A stretch of DNA of 64,000 bases, taken from contig NZ_VOLR01000002.1 of assembly GCF_007954355.1 (NCBI RefSeq), forward strand, positions 62,001-126,000, in the 5' to 3' direction. Below are positions 1 to 7,578 of the stretch, piece after piece (positions within the stretch are counted from its first letter, which is position 1; every line of letters starts with the position of its first letter). The notes below the pieces were generated by a model, which saw only the letters and a list, made by a program, of their open reading frames with translations, made no database searches and had not been told where the DNA came from. The position numbers were made by a program, and so were the translations under genes. The stretch is from Colwellia hornerae. GTDB taxonomy: Bacteria; Pseudomonadota; Gammaproteobacteria; Enterobacterales; Alteromonadaceae.

Positions 1-315
1 GATGACGGATGGAGGTCAGAATAGCGGGTGGAGTACTTTCAGTATCTAGGCTTTGTCTTCTTCACCGTCATGCTGAACTCGTTTCAGTATCTGGGCTTTG
101 TGTTTTGTTGTGCAGTGCGAGATCCTGAAATAAATTCAGGATGACGGATGGAGGTCAGGACGACGGATGGAGGTCAGAATAGCGGGTGGAGTACTTTCAG
201 TATCTAGGCTTTGTCTTCTTCACCGTCATGCTGAACTCGTTTCAGTATCTGGGCTTTGTGTTTTGTTGTGCAGTGCGAGATCCTGAAATAAATTCAGGAT
301 GACGGATGGAGGTCA
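1..315. repeat. Tandem duplication of a ~158-bp intergenic repeat
   Basis: Two essentially identical copies lie head to tail (about 1-158 and 159-315, period 158). Each contains a near-palindrome CCTGAAATAAATTCAGG (124-140 and 282-298) and a related arm GCTGAACTCGTTTCAG. Sequences of this kind (hairpins around CTGAA-TTCAG followed by GATGAC) are widespread non-coding intergenic repeats in proteobacteria. I see no ORF in it. The left end may continue outside the window. Confidence 0.85.
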
Positions 316-385
316 GATGACGGATGGAGGTCAGATGACGGATGGAGGATCAGATGACAGAGAGATCAGATCACGGATTGGGGCA
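298..385. repeat. Short 16-19-bp direct-repeat array
   Basis: Five decaying copies of a unit beginning GATGACGGATGGAGG follow one another at 298, 316, 334, 353 and 369. The first two are identical, and the later ones carry insertions and substitutions. It forms the right edge of the larger repeat block, just downstream of the Nif3-like gene. It looks like slippage or unequal crossing-over product; no function is evident. Confidence 0.75.
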
Positions 386-407
386 GCATGACGGCTGAGT
401 ATATTTT

Positions 408-1169
408 TTAAGCAGGATTATCAATGTCGATAAAAACTGTCGGTATTGATAATTCTTTTTCAAGGTGTTTGGCCAACGCTTTAGCGCCATAACGCTCGGT
501 TGCATGATGGCCGGCCGCAAAGAAATGAATATCCATTTCAGTGGCAACATGGGTAGTTTGCTCTGAAATTTCTCCGCTGATAAATGCGTCAATGCCCTGC
601 TCCGCGGCAAGTTCAATATAATTTTGTCCACCACCGCTGCACCAAGCGACTGTCTTTATTTTTTTATTAGAAGGCGGCGTAATATGTAAGCAATTTCTTG
701 ATAATTGCTGAGAGATACGTGTGCTCAGTTCATCACCTGAAATATGATGAGAGAACTCACCACGCACAGCAACGCTTAACGGGTTGCCAACTTCTAGAGG
801 TTGGACATTATTTATTTCAAATAATTGAGCAAGCTGCGCGTTATTTCCTAATTCAGGATGAATATCAAGCGGCAAATGGTAGGCAAATAAGCTAATATTG
901 TGATCAAGTAGCGCTTTAATTCGTTTATATTTCATGCCACGAATAACATAAGATTCATTTTTCCAAAAAAAACCATGATGGACTACTAAAGCATCCGCTT
1001 TTTCATCAATAGCTTGGGCAATTAAAGCTTGTGTCGCCGTTACGCCGGTGACAATTTTATGGATTTCGTCACTGCCTTGAACTTGTAAACCATTAGGACA
1101 AAAGTCTTTAATTTGTTCAGGCTTTAGCAAGGCATTTAGGTGGTGCTCTAATTCATTACGATGGATCAT
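408..1169 (-). CDS. ybgI: Nif3-like dinuclear metal-centre protein (YbgI family)
   Basis: 253 aa, the normal length for the bacterial short form of the Nif3/YbgI family, which forms hexameric rings with two metal ions per subunit. The family is often annotated as GTP cyclohydrolase 1 type 2-like, but its true role is unsettled. Visible metal-ligand motifs are VVHHGFFW (H64, H65), the HLPLD segment (H98, D102) and the C-terminal GHHATERYG (H221, E225). Start is ATG at 1169; the upstream AGAG is a weak ribosome site. It sits tail-on to the repeat block at 1-385 and 31 bp downstream of the yafS-like gene on the same strand, so the two may be cotranscribed. Confidence 0.92.
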   Translation of the reverse strand: MIHRNELEHHLNALLKPEQIKDFCPNGLQVQGSDEIHKIVTGVTATQALIAQAIDEKADALVVHHGFFWKNESYVIRGMKYKRIKALLDHNISLFAYHLPLDIHPELGNNAQLAQLFEINNVQPLEVGNPLSVAVRGEFSHHISGDELSTRISQQLSRNCLHITPPSNKKIKTVAWCSGGGQNYIELAAEQGIDAFISGEISEQTTHVATEMDIHFFAAGHHATERYGAKALAKHLEKELSIPTVFIDIDNPA

Positions 1170-1200
1170 TGCTCTGTTCTCTTTGTTAGGGACTTAAAGA

Positions 1201-1947
1201 TTAGTTAATTTTATGTGATGAATTCATACTCGGCACTTCTACTTGATTAAACTTTGGCCTTATCTTCCACTTAGGCTTAATAGGCGTTAATGGATGAACA
1301 CGTTTTTTGGCCACTAAAACATAGATAGAACCGAAATTAGGTAAAAAGTCACTGGCGAGTTTTTGCCAAACTTGGACAATTTTACCTTGGCTTAAGCGAC
1401 CAGACAAAGAAGAATAAATAACTTTCTCATCGACTAATATTTCATAGCCCATTAAATGTAGCCAATCTTTGACTCGCATCGCCGAAAAAAAACGCTCGTT
1501 CCACGGGGTGTTATGTTTACGATAGGGAATAAATTTATTTAGACCCGCTAAACTAAAAGGGTTAAAACCGGTAATCACTAAATAACCATTAGGGATCAAT
1601 ACCCGGCTAGCTTCTCGCACAACATGGTGAGGGTCGAGTGAAAATTCTAAAGCATGGCTGAGTAAACAGACATCAATGCTATGTTCTAAAAACGGTAAAT
1701 CGTCTACATCGGCGATAATATCACCGTTTTGTTTTCGTTCAACCAAATTCATTTGATGCTTAATTGTACAGCCTGAACTGTCTATATAACCACTGAGTGC
1801 GCCAATTTTTAATAAATGATAGCCAAAAAACTTTGGCCACCACAGCGCTAACACTTGTTCAATTTCTTTAACTATCACCTCACCATTTGGTAAAGCTTGC
1901 CAAGATTTTGGGTAATGGGGTTGGCGATAGCCCAAAGCAGGTTTCAT
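1201..1947 (-). CDS. yafS: Class I SAM-dependent methyltransferase, YafS-like
   Basis: 248 aa with a methyltransferase-11-type fold. The acidic segment DVDDLPFLEHSIDVCLLSH resembles motifs II-III around the SAM pocket, followed by EASRVLIPNGYLVITGFNP (motif post-III). The canonical GxGxG motif I is degenerate (LLKIGALSGYIDSSGC, about residues 45-60). The gene is divergent from gloB with a 71-bp gap, the same arrangement as yafS/gloB in enterobacteria and relatives, which is the main support for the name. Substrate unknown. No signal peptide or membrane segment, so cytoplasmic. Confidence 0.85.
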   Translation of the reverse strand: MKPALGYRQPHYPKSWQALPNGEVIVKEIEQVLALWWPKFFGYHLLKIGALSGYIDSSGCTIKHQMNLVERKQNGDIIADVDDLPFLEHSIDVCLLSHALEFSLDPHHVVREASRVLIPNGYLVITGFNPFSLAGLNKFIPYRKHNTPWNERFFSAMRVKDWLHLMGYEILVDEKVIYSSLSGRLSQGKIVQVWQKLASDFLPNFGSIYVLVAKKRVHPLTPIKPKWKIRPKFNQVEVPSMNSSHKIN

Positions 1948-2018
1948 CAGTTAGATACGCCTTTTTAGTTCGTTTACGGGTATACTAGTTACTCTAGCTT
2001 CATTGAGGACGATTTAAC

Positions 2019-2849
2019 GTGCAAAGTCAAACACTAAAGCCAATTTTGATTACGGCAATTCCCGCTTTTACCGACAATTATTTTTGGGCAATCACCTCTT
2101 CTCAAGAAAATGTGGCTAATCAAACAACGCTAAAACCGGTTGCTCTGGTCGATCCAGGAGATGCTAAGCCTTGTATTAAATATTTAGAAGAAAATAATTT
2201 ACAGCTTTGCGCTATTTTAATCACCCATCATCATGCTGACCATACCGGAGGCGTTGCTGAATTAAAAAGCTACTGTAAAAATAAAAACTGGTCACTTACT
2301 GTTTACGCACCTGAAAATGAAAAAATAACCAATGTTGATGTGCGGGTGATGGATAAGCAAATCATCGAAATTGCCGCGCTTGCAACCTCTTTTGAAATAA
2401 TTGACCTTGCAGGACACACCTTAGATCATATTGGATATTACACCGGTGATGTTGTTTTTTGTGGTGATACTTTATTCTCAGGCGGCTGTGGACGAATATT
2501 TGAAGGGTCACCGAAACAGATGTTGAGTGCTTTAACCCGTTTAACCGACTTACCTGATCGAACACATGTTTACTGCGCTCATGAGTACACCTTAGCTAAT
2601 TTACGGTTTGCACTGGCTGTCGAGCCTAATAATGCTGAACTTGTTCACTATTATAATCAAGTGGTTGAGCGTCGAGCCAAAAACATTTCAACCATCCCTA
2701 CTTCTATTTTGCTTGAGAAAAAAATCAACCCATTTTTGCGTTGCCAACAACAAGAAATCATCGATAGTGCTGTTGATTATAGTGGCAAAAAGTCAATAAA
2801 TACCTTAGCAACCTTCACCGTTATTAGGCAGTGGAAGAATGAATTCTAA
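2019..2849 (+). CDS. gloB: Hydroxyacylglutathione hydrolase (glyoxalase II)
   Basis: 276 aa metallo-beta-lactamase-fold enzyme that hydrolyses S-D-lactoylglutathione to D-lactate and glutathione, the second step of methylglyoxal detoxification. The binuclear metal motif THHHADHTGG begins near residue 69. Further ligands are seen in LAGHTLDHIG, FCGDTLFSGGCGR and YCAHEYT. The C-terminal domain ends with NPFLRC and a family-typical tail. Start is GTG at 2019 with GAGGA at 2005-2009 correctly spaced; no better ATG is present upstream. Divergent from the yafS-like gene. Confidence 0.96.
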   Translation: MQSQTLKPILITAIPAFTDNYFWAITSSQENVANQTTLKPVALVDPGDAKPCIKYLEENNLQLCAILITHHHADHTGGVAELKSYCKNKNWSLTVYAPENEKITNVDVRVMDKQIIEIAALATSFEIIDLAGHTLDHIGYYTGDVVFCGDTLFSGGCGRIFEGSPKQMLSALTRLTDLPDRTHVYCAHEYTLANLRFALAVEPNNAELVHYYNQVVERRAKNISTIPTSILLEKKINPFLRCQQQEIIDSAVDYSGKKSINTLATFTVIRQWKNEF

Positions 2850-2941
2850 GCCGGTGACTCTTTGACTAATATACAAGCCACGCTTGAATAAGCAGGCTAA
2901 ATAAGTGAAACTAACCTTAAGTAAATTAATATAGTGCCTAC

Positions 2942-4660
2942 ATGAACTTTCTCTTAAAAACATCAAAAAAATCACCTGCTAAAATATATACTTTTGCAAA
3001 AGCTTTACCACTGTCATTTTCTGTTGCTGCTGCTGTTATCCTAATGGGTTGTCAAGCGACGTCAGTGCAAAATAGTAATGGCTCTCAAGCAACAGATATT
3101 AACCAACGGATGATCGCTAGTACTGCTGAAATTAATCAGGCGATATTAGCCGATGAAAACATTGATATTATTCATCCGGTTGCGGATGTTGAATTTACCT
3201 TAACCGACCCAGAAATTGTTGATGATATTTATGTATCCGACGATATCTGGCAGCGTATTCGCACTAAATTTACCTTTGAAATTCCAGAAGATAAGCGCCT
3301 CACACAACAACGCAATTGGTTTGTAAAACATCCTGAATACCTTGACCGCGTAGCAAAACGTGCTGAGCCCTTTATTTATTATATTGTGCAAGAACTTGAA
3401 AAAAATAATATGCCGTTAGAAATAGCGCTTTTACCTATAGTTGAAAGTGCTTTTGATCCCTTTGCTTACTCTCATGGTCGCGCTTCAGGTATGTGGCAAT
3501 TTGTTCCAGCAACCGGCAAGCGTTTCAATATGAAACAGAACTGGTGGTATGACGGACGCCGTGATGTTATTGCATCAACACAGGGTGCAATTCAATATTT
3601 AAAGTATTTAAACAAATTTTTTGATGGTGACTGGCTATTAGCACTCGCTGCGTATAATTCTGGTGAAGGTCGCGTAAAACGTGCGATGAAAAAAAATGCC
3701 CGTAAAAATTTACCAACAGATTTTTGGTCTTTAGATTTACCAAGAGAAACTAGAGCTTACGTACCAAAACTACTCGCTTTGGCCGATGTGATAAAACGTC
3801 CTGAAGATTTTAATATTAAACTTTACGAAATTGAAAATAAGAGTCAAATCACTAATATTGATATAGGCTCGCAGCTAGATTTAGCAAAAGCGGCTAAGTT
3901 AGCCGATTTATCTTTGGCTGAATTACAGCGCTTAAATCCTGGTTTTAATCGTTGGGCAACCGACCCTGATGGTCCACACCGTTTATTAATACCTAACCAT
4001 AAAGTCGCTAACTTTGTGAAAAAACTCGCTGAACTCCCCACAGAAGATCGTTTAGCCTGGCAGCGTTATAAAATTAAAAATGGAGATAACTTAGGAGAAA
4101 TCGCCCATAAATTTAATACCGATATCAAATTAATTAAGCAGGTTAATAATATCAAAGGCACGCAAATTCGTGCTGGCAAACACTTATTAATTCCTGTTGC
4201 GACGCAGTCGCTTGACAGTTATGTCTTTTCTCAAAAGCAACGCACCGCGACCACCAAAAACCGTCAACGAAATGGCGAGAAAACAACACACCTTGTCGTC
4301 GCAGGTGATACCTTATGGGATATAGGTCAAGCATATAAGGTCAGTAGCCGAAGTATCGCAAAATGGAACGGTATGGCGCCACGCGATGTCCTAAAACTTG
4401 GGCAAAAATTGGTTATTTGGCAAAAAACGGCAATGGTTCAAGAAAACTTAGCCAACACAACGTCTTATCAACCGCCAGAGCAGGCGATCATGCGAAATAT
4501 CACCTATAAGGTAAGACGTGGTGACTCCTTCGCACGTATTGCTAATAAGTTTAAGGTCTCTATTAGTGACATTGAACGCTGGAACAGCTTAAATCGCAAA
4601 AAGTACTTACAACCGGGTCAAATGATAAAGTTGTCGGTTGACGTGACTAACAATATTTAA
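2942..4660 (+). CDS. mltD: Membrane-bound lytic murein transglycosylase D with three LysM domains
   Basis: 572 aa. N-terminal lipoprotein signal with lipobox LMGC (C37). The SLT catalytic domain follows, with putative catalytic Glu at residue 168 in VESAFDPFAYS and the family motifs GMWQFVPATG and LAAYNSGEGRV. Three LysM peptidoglycan-binding repeats lie at roughly 376-419, 450-495 and 521-565. It cleaves the MurNAc-GlcNAc bond of peptidoglycan with 1,6-anhydro formation, anchored on the periplasmic face of the envelope. Position just downstream of gloB is conserved in gammaproteobacteria. A strong terminator follows. Confidence 0.96.
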   Translation: MNFLLKTSKKSPAKIYTFAKALPLSFSVAAAVILMGCQATSVQNSNGSQATDINQRMIASTAEINQAILADENIDIIHPVADVEFTLTDPEIVDDIYVSDDIWQRIRTKFTFEIPEDKRLTQQRNWFVKHPEYLDRVAKRAEPFIYYIVQELEKNNMPLEIALLPIVESAFDPFAYSHGRASGMWQFVPATGKRFNMKQNWWYDGRRDVIASTQGAIQYLKYLNKFFDGDWLLALAAYNSGEGRVKRAMKKNARKNLPTDFWSLDLPRETRAYVPKLLALADVIKRPEDFNIKLYEIENKSQITNIDIGSQLDLAKAAKLADLSLAELQRLNPGFNRWATDPDGPHRLLIPNHKVANFVKKLAELPTEDRLAWQRYKIKNGDNLGEIAHKFNTDIKLIKQVNNIKGTQIRAGKHLLIPVATQSLDSYVFSQKQRTATTKNRQRNGEKTTHLVVAGDTLWDIGQAYKVSSRSIAKWNGMAPRDVLKLGQKLVIWQKTAMVQENLANTTSYQPPEQAIMRNITYKVRRGDSFARIANKFKVSISDIERWNSLNRKKYLQPGQMIKLSVDVTNNI

Positions 4661-4682
4661 TCAATAATATTTGATTGTAAAA

Positions 4683-4718
4683 AAACGCGATTGACTGCAG
4701 TCTCTAGCGTTTTTTTTA
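4683..4718 (+). terminator. Rho-independent terminator of mltD
   Basis: AAACGC at 4683-4688 pairs with GCGTTT at 4707-4712, followed by an uninterrupted T run to 4717. The loop contains the palindrome GACTGCAGTC. It separates mltD from asnB. Confidence 0.8.
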
Positions 4719-4789
4719 TATAAAAATCTGCCCCTTATAACCATATATTAGTTTTGAGCACAAATAGCACTTGATAATATTTGTATAGC

Positions 4790-4802
4790 TGTCACAGTGA
4801 CA
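4790..4802. promoter_or_regulatory. Palindrome upstream of asnB, possible operator
   Basis: TGTCACAGTGACA is a perfect palindrome with six-base arms around a central A, 70 bp before the asnB start in an otherwise AT-rich leader. It could be a repressor or activator site. The regulator is not identified, and no clear -35/-10 pair can be fixed around it. Confidence 0.35.
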
Positions 4803-4871
4803 CCATCGTATAAGTGATTAATTTTATACGTACCCCACAATTTGTTAATAATTTAAAGGAGTAGCGCTTCA

Positions 4872-6536
4872 ATGTGTTCGATCTTTGGTATATTAGATAT
4901 AAAAACAGGTGCAGACGCACTTCGTCCGAAAGCTTTAGAATATTCTCGTTTATTACGTCACCGCGGTCCTGATTGGTCCGGTATTTACAGCAGCGAACAT
5001 GCTATTTTAGTGCATGAGCGCTTATCAATTGTTGATACTGAGCACGGTGCTCAACCATTATATAACGAAGAAAAAACAAACATACTCGCCGTAAATGGTG
5101 AAATTTATAACCATAAAGCCCTAGCAGCTAACTTAACCGTTGATTACCAATTTCAAACCGGCTCAGATTGTGAAGTTATTCTGCCGTTATATAAAGAATT
5201 TGGCGCTGACTTTATTGATAAACTACAAGGCATGTTTGCTTTTTGTTTATACAACGAGAGTGATAACTCTTACCTCATTGCACGCGATCATATGGGTATC
5301 ATCCCGCTTTACACTGGCTATGATGAAGACGGTAACTTTTATGTTGCCTCTGAAATGAAAGCTTTAATGCCTATTTGTAAAACAGTCAGTGAGTTTCCTC
5401 CCGGTCATATTCTTGATAGTCGTGTTGGCGAGTTACAAAAGTACTATAAACGTAACTGGCAACAATATTCTGCAATTAAAGATAATACCACCAGTAAAAC
5501 AAAAATTCGTGAAGCGTTAGAAGAGTCTGTTAAAAGTCATTTAATGACAGATGTTCCTTACGGTGTTTTATTATCGGGTGGTTTAGATTCATCGCTAATA
5601 TCGGCTATCACGCAAAAATTTGCTGCACGTCGAATTGAAGATAATGATTTAGCTGAAGCTTGGTGGCCAAAGGTTCATTCTTTCGCTTGTGGTCTTGAAG
5701 GCTCGCCAGATTTAATTGCCGCTAAAACAGTAGCAGACAGCATAGGTACTATCCATCACAGCGTGGTGTTTACTGAGCAAGAAGGTATAGATGCCTTACA
5801 AGAAGTTATCTATCACTTAGAAACTTATGACGTTACCACTATTCGAGCTTCTACGCCTATGTACTTGATGGCGCGTAAAATAAAAGCCATGGGTATAAAA
5901 ATGGTACTTTCAGGTGAAGGCGCTGATGAAATTTTTGGTGGTTACTTATATTTCCATAAAGCGCCTAACGCACAAGAGTTTCATGAAGAGCTTAACCGTA
6001 AGTTAGACAGGTTACATAAGTTTGATTGCTTACGTGCCAATAAATCTATGTCGGCTTGGGGTATTGAAGCCCGTGTGCCATTTTTAGATAAAAACTTTAT
6101 GGATGTTGCCATGCGCATCAACCCAGAAGATAAAATGTGTGGCAACGGAAAAATGGAAAAAGCGATTTTACGTGAGTCTTTTGAAGGTTATTTGCCAAAA
6201 GAGATCTTGTGGCGTCAAAAAGAGCAGTTTTCTGATGGTGTTGGTTATTCTTGGATTGATGGCTTAAAAGCGCACGTTGAATCTCAAGTAACAGATCAAC
6301 AACTTACAACGGCTAGCTTTAAGTTTCCCGTGAATACCCCAGACAGTAAAGAGGCATATTTTTATCGTACTGTTTTTGAAGATAAATTTCCACTCGCTTC
6401 AGCAGCAGACTGTGTAATTGGTGGTAAATCGGTTGCCTGTAGCACCGAAGAAGCATTAGCATGGGACGAAAGTTTTAGAAATAATGCTGACCCTTCTGGT
6501 CGAGCGGTAATGAGTGTTCATAACGATAGTTACTAA
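4872..6536 (+). CDS. asnB: Glutamine-hydrolysing asparagine synthetase B
   Basis: 554 aa, the usual length of bacterial AsnB. It makes asparagine from aspartate, ATP and glutamine. The N-terminal class-II glutaminase domain starts MCSIFG with nucleophile Cys2 exposed after Met removal, and has RHRGPDWSG and NGEIYN. The C-terminal synthetase domain has the pyrophosphatase loop SGGLDSS near residue 234 and the GEGADE motif. Start ATG at 4872 is preceded by AAGGAG at 4856-4861. Monocistronic, flanked by terminators on both sides. Confidence 0.97.
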   Translation: MCSIFGILDIKTGADALRPKALEYSRLLRHRGPDWSGIYSSEHAILVHERLSIVDTEHGAQPLYNEEKTNILAVNGEIYNHKALAANLTVDYQFQTGSDCEVILPLYKEFGADFIDKLQGMFAFCLYNESDNSYLIARDHMGIIPLYTGYDEDGNFYVASEMKALMPICKTVSEFPPGHILDSRVGELQKYYKRNWQQYSAIKDNTTSKTKIREALEESVKSHLMTDVPYGVLLSGGLDSSLISAITQKFAARRIEDNDLAEAWWPKVHSFACGLEGSPDLIAAKTVADSIGTIHHSVVFTEQEGIDALQEVIYHLETYDVTTIRASTPMYLMARKIKAMGIKMVLSGEGADEIFGGYLYFHKAPNAQEFHEELNRKLDRLHKFDCLRANKSMSAWGIEARVPFLDKNFMDVAMRINPEDKMCGNGKMEKAILRESFEGYLPKEILWRQKEQFSDGVGYSWIDGLKAHVESQVTDQQLTTASFKFPVNTPDSKEAYFYRTVFEDKFPLASAADCVIGGKSVACSTEEALAWDESFRNNADPSGRAVMSVHNDSY

Positions 6537-6557
6537 CATTTCTTATTAAAATATTAT

Positions 6558-6591
6558 AAAACCGATAAGTCTGACTTATTGGTTTTTTTTT
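6558..6591 (+). terminator. Rho-independent terminator of asnB
   Basis: The hairpin AACCGATAAGT/ACTTATTGGTT (one G-T pair) with a short loop CTG is followed by eight or more T residues. It lies 22 bp after the asnB stop. Confidence 0.85.
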
Positions 6592-6712
6592 CAATTTTTT
6601 ATCTCATCAAAATAATGATATTAATTTGAATACATAAAATTATAATTGTGTAGAATAACCCATAAGATAAAAATGATATAAATGATATAAATAGTACTAA
6701 CAGGAAAATATT

Positions 6713-7513
6713 TTGACCAAGCAAATCGACCACAACATGCCAAGTATTACCCCTGATAAAGATCAGGTTGAGGCATTCAAAAATAATCGAACTTATTCTC
6801 CCGCTTCAGCTAATTCGGTTGATACTACATCACCTCAGCCCAAAGTAGTAAAGTCACCAAAAACACCTAGCTCGCCACCAATAAAACTCGCTAAAGCGGC
6901 GATTATTTTTATCTATTTATTTATTGCCGGTGCTGGCTATTGGCTTTATCAACAAAATATTAAAACAAATGCCATTATAGCTTCAGCAGAGCAACGCATT
7001 GCCGACTTAGAGCAGCAACTTTCCGCTACCGGCGAAGAAATGGGTGAATCTGCAGTCGAGATGAAGGTACGCATAGAAACACTCGGTAAGACCAGTGATA
7101 AACTATGGGAAGAAATGGACAAGCTTTGGGCTTCTGCTTGGCGAAGAAACCAAGCTCAAATAAAGACTTTACAAAAAGACAATAAATTATTGACTGACTT
7201 ATCAGTAACTCAAGGTAAATCAGTTGCGGCAACAAACGCCGCCGTTAACGATGTGAATAATAAGCAAGTCGCTACAGAGTTCTCAATAGACGCACTAAAA
7301 GAAAAGTTGAGTGAAAATATTAAAAATTTATCGCTAGAGTTATCCGCAATAGAGTCAAACTCTCAACGTCGTGATAAACAACAAATAGCCCTGGCGAGCC
7401 GGGTCACTCAACTCAGTGAGCAGAATAAAAAATTATTATTGAAAGTTGAAAGTTTAGAAGCGCTAAGCAACATACCTGCCAGAACAGCCCCTCCTTTTGC
7501 TGAAGGCTCTTAA
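6713..7513 (+). CDS. Single-pass membrane coiled-coil protein, function unknown
   Basis: 266 aa, not recognised as a named family. The first ~60 residues are hydrophilic and Pro/Ser/Thr-rich. One membrane helix is at about 60-80, with IIFIYLFIAGAGYW. The rest (about 85-250) is a long heptad-rich coiled coil with many Gln, Lys and Glu, predicted to project from the inner membrane into the periplasm. It ends in a short Pro/Ala tail. Start is TTG at 6713 with AGGA at 6702-6705; an in-frame ATG at 6737 is an alternative. It stands alone between the asnB terminator and convergent sbcC. Shape resembles envelope-spanning accessory proteins, but nothing more can be claimed. Confidence 0.75.
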   Translation: MTKQIDHNMPSITPDKDQVEAFKNNRTYSPASANSVDTTSPQPKVVKSPKTPSSPPIKLAKAAIIFIYLFIAGAGYWLYQQNIKTNAIIASAEQRIADLEQQLSATGEEMGESAVEMKVRIETLGKTSDKLWEEMDKLWASAWRRNQAQIKTLQKDNKLLTDLSVTQGKSVAATNAAVNDVNNKQVATEFSIDALKEKLSENIKNLSLELSAIESNSQRRDKQQIALASRVTQLSEQNKKLLLKVESLEALSNIPARTAPPFAEGS

Positions 7514-7528
7514 CACTTAAAATAAGCA

Positions 7529-7562
7529 AGAGTAGGTTAATTAATAGTTAATAACCTACTCT
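7529..7562. repeat. Inverted repeat between convergent genes
   Basis: AGAGTAGGTTA and TAACCTACTCT form an 11-bp perfect stem between the coiled-coil protein gene and the end of sbcC. There is no T run on either side, so it is at best a weak terminator; it may protect the 3' ends. Confidence 0.5.
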
Positions 7563-7578
7563 ACTGACCGCCCATCGA

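Noticed and set aside
1-385. CRISPR array
   Set aside because: Repeats are contiguous or separated by other repeated sequence, with no unique spacers of constant length and no cas genes in the window.
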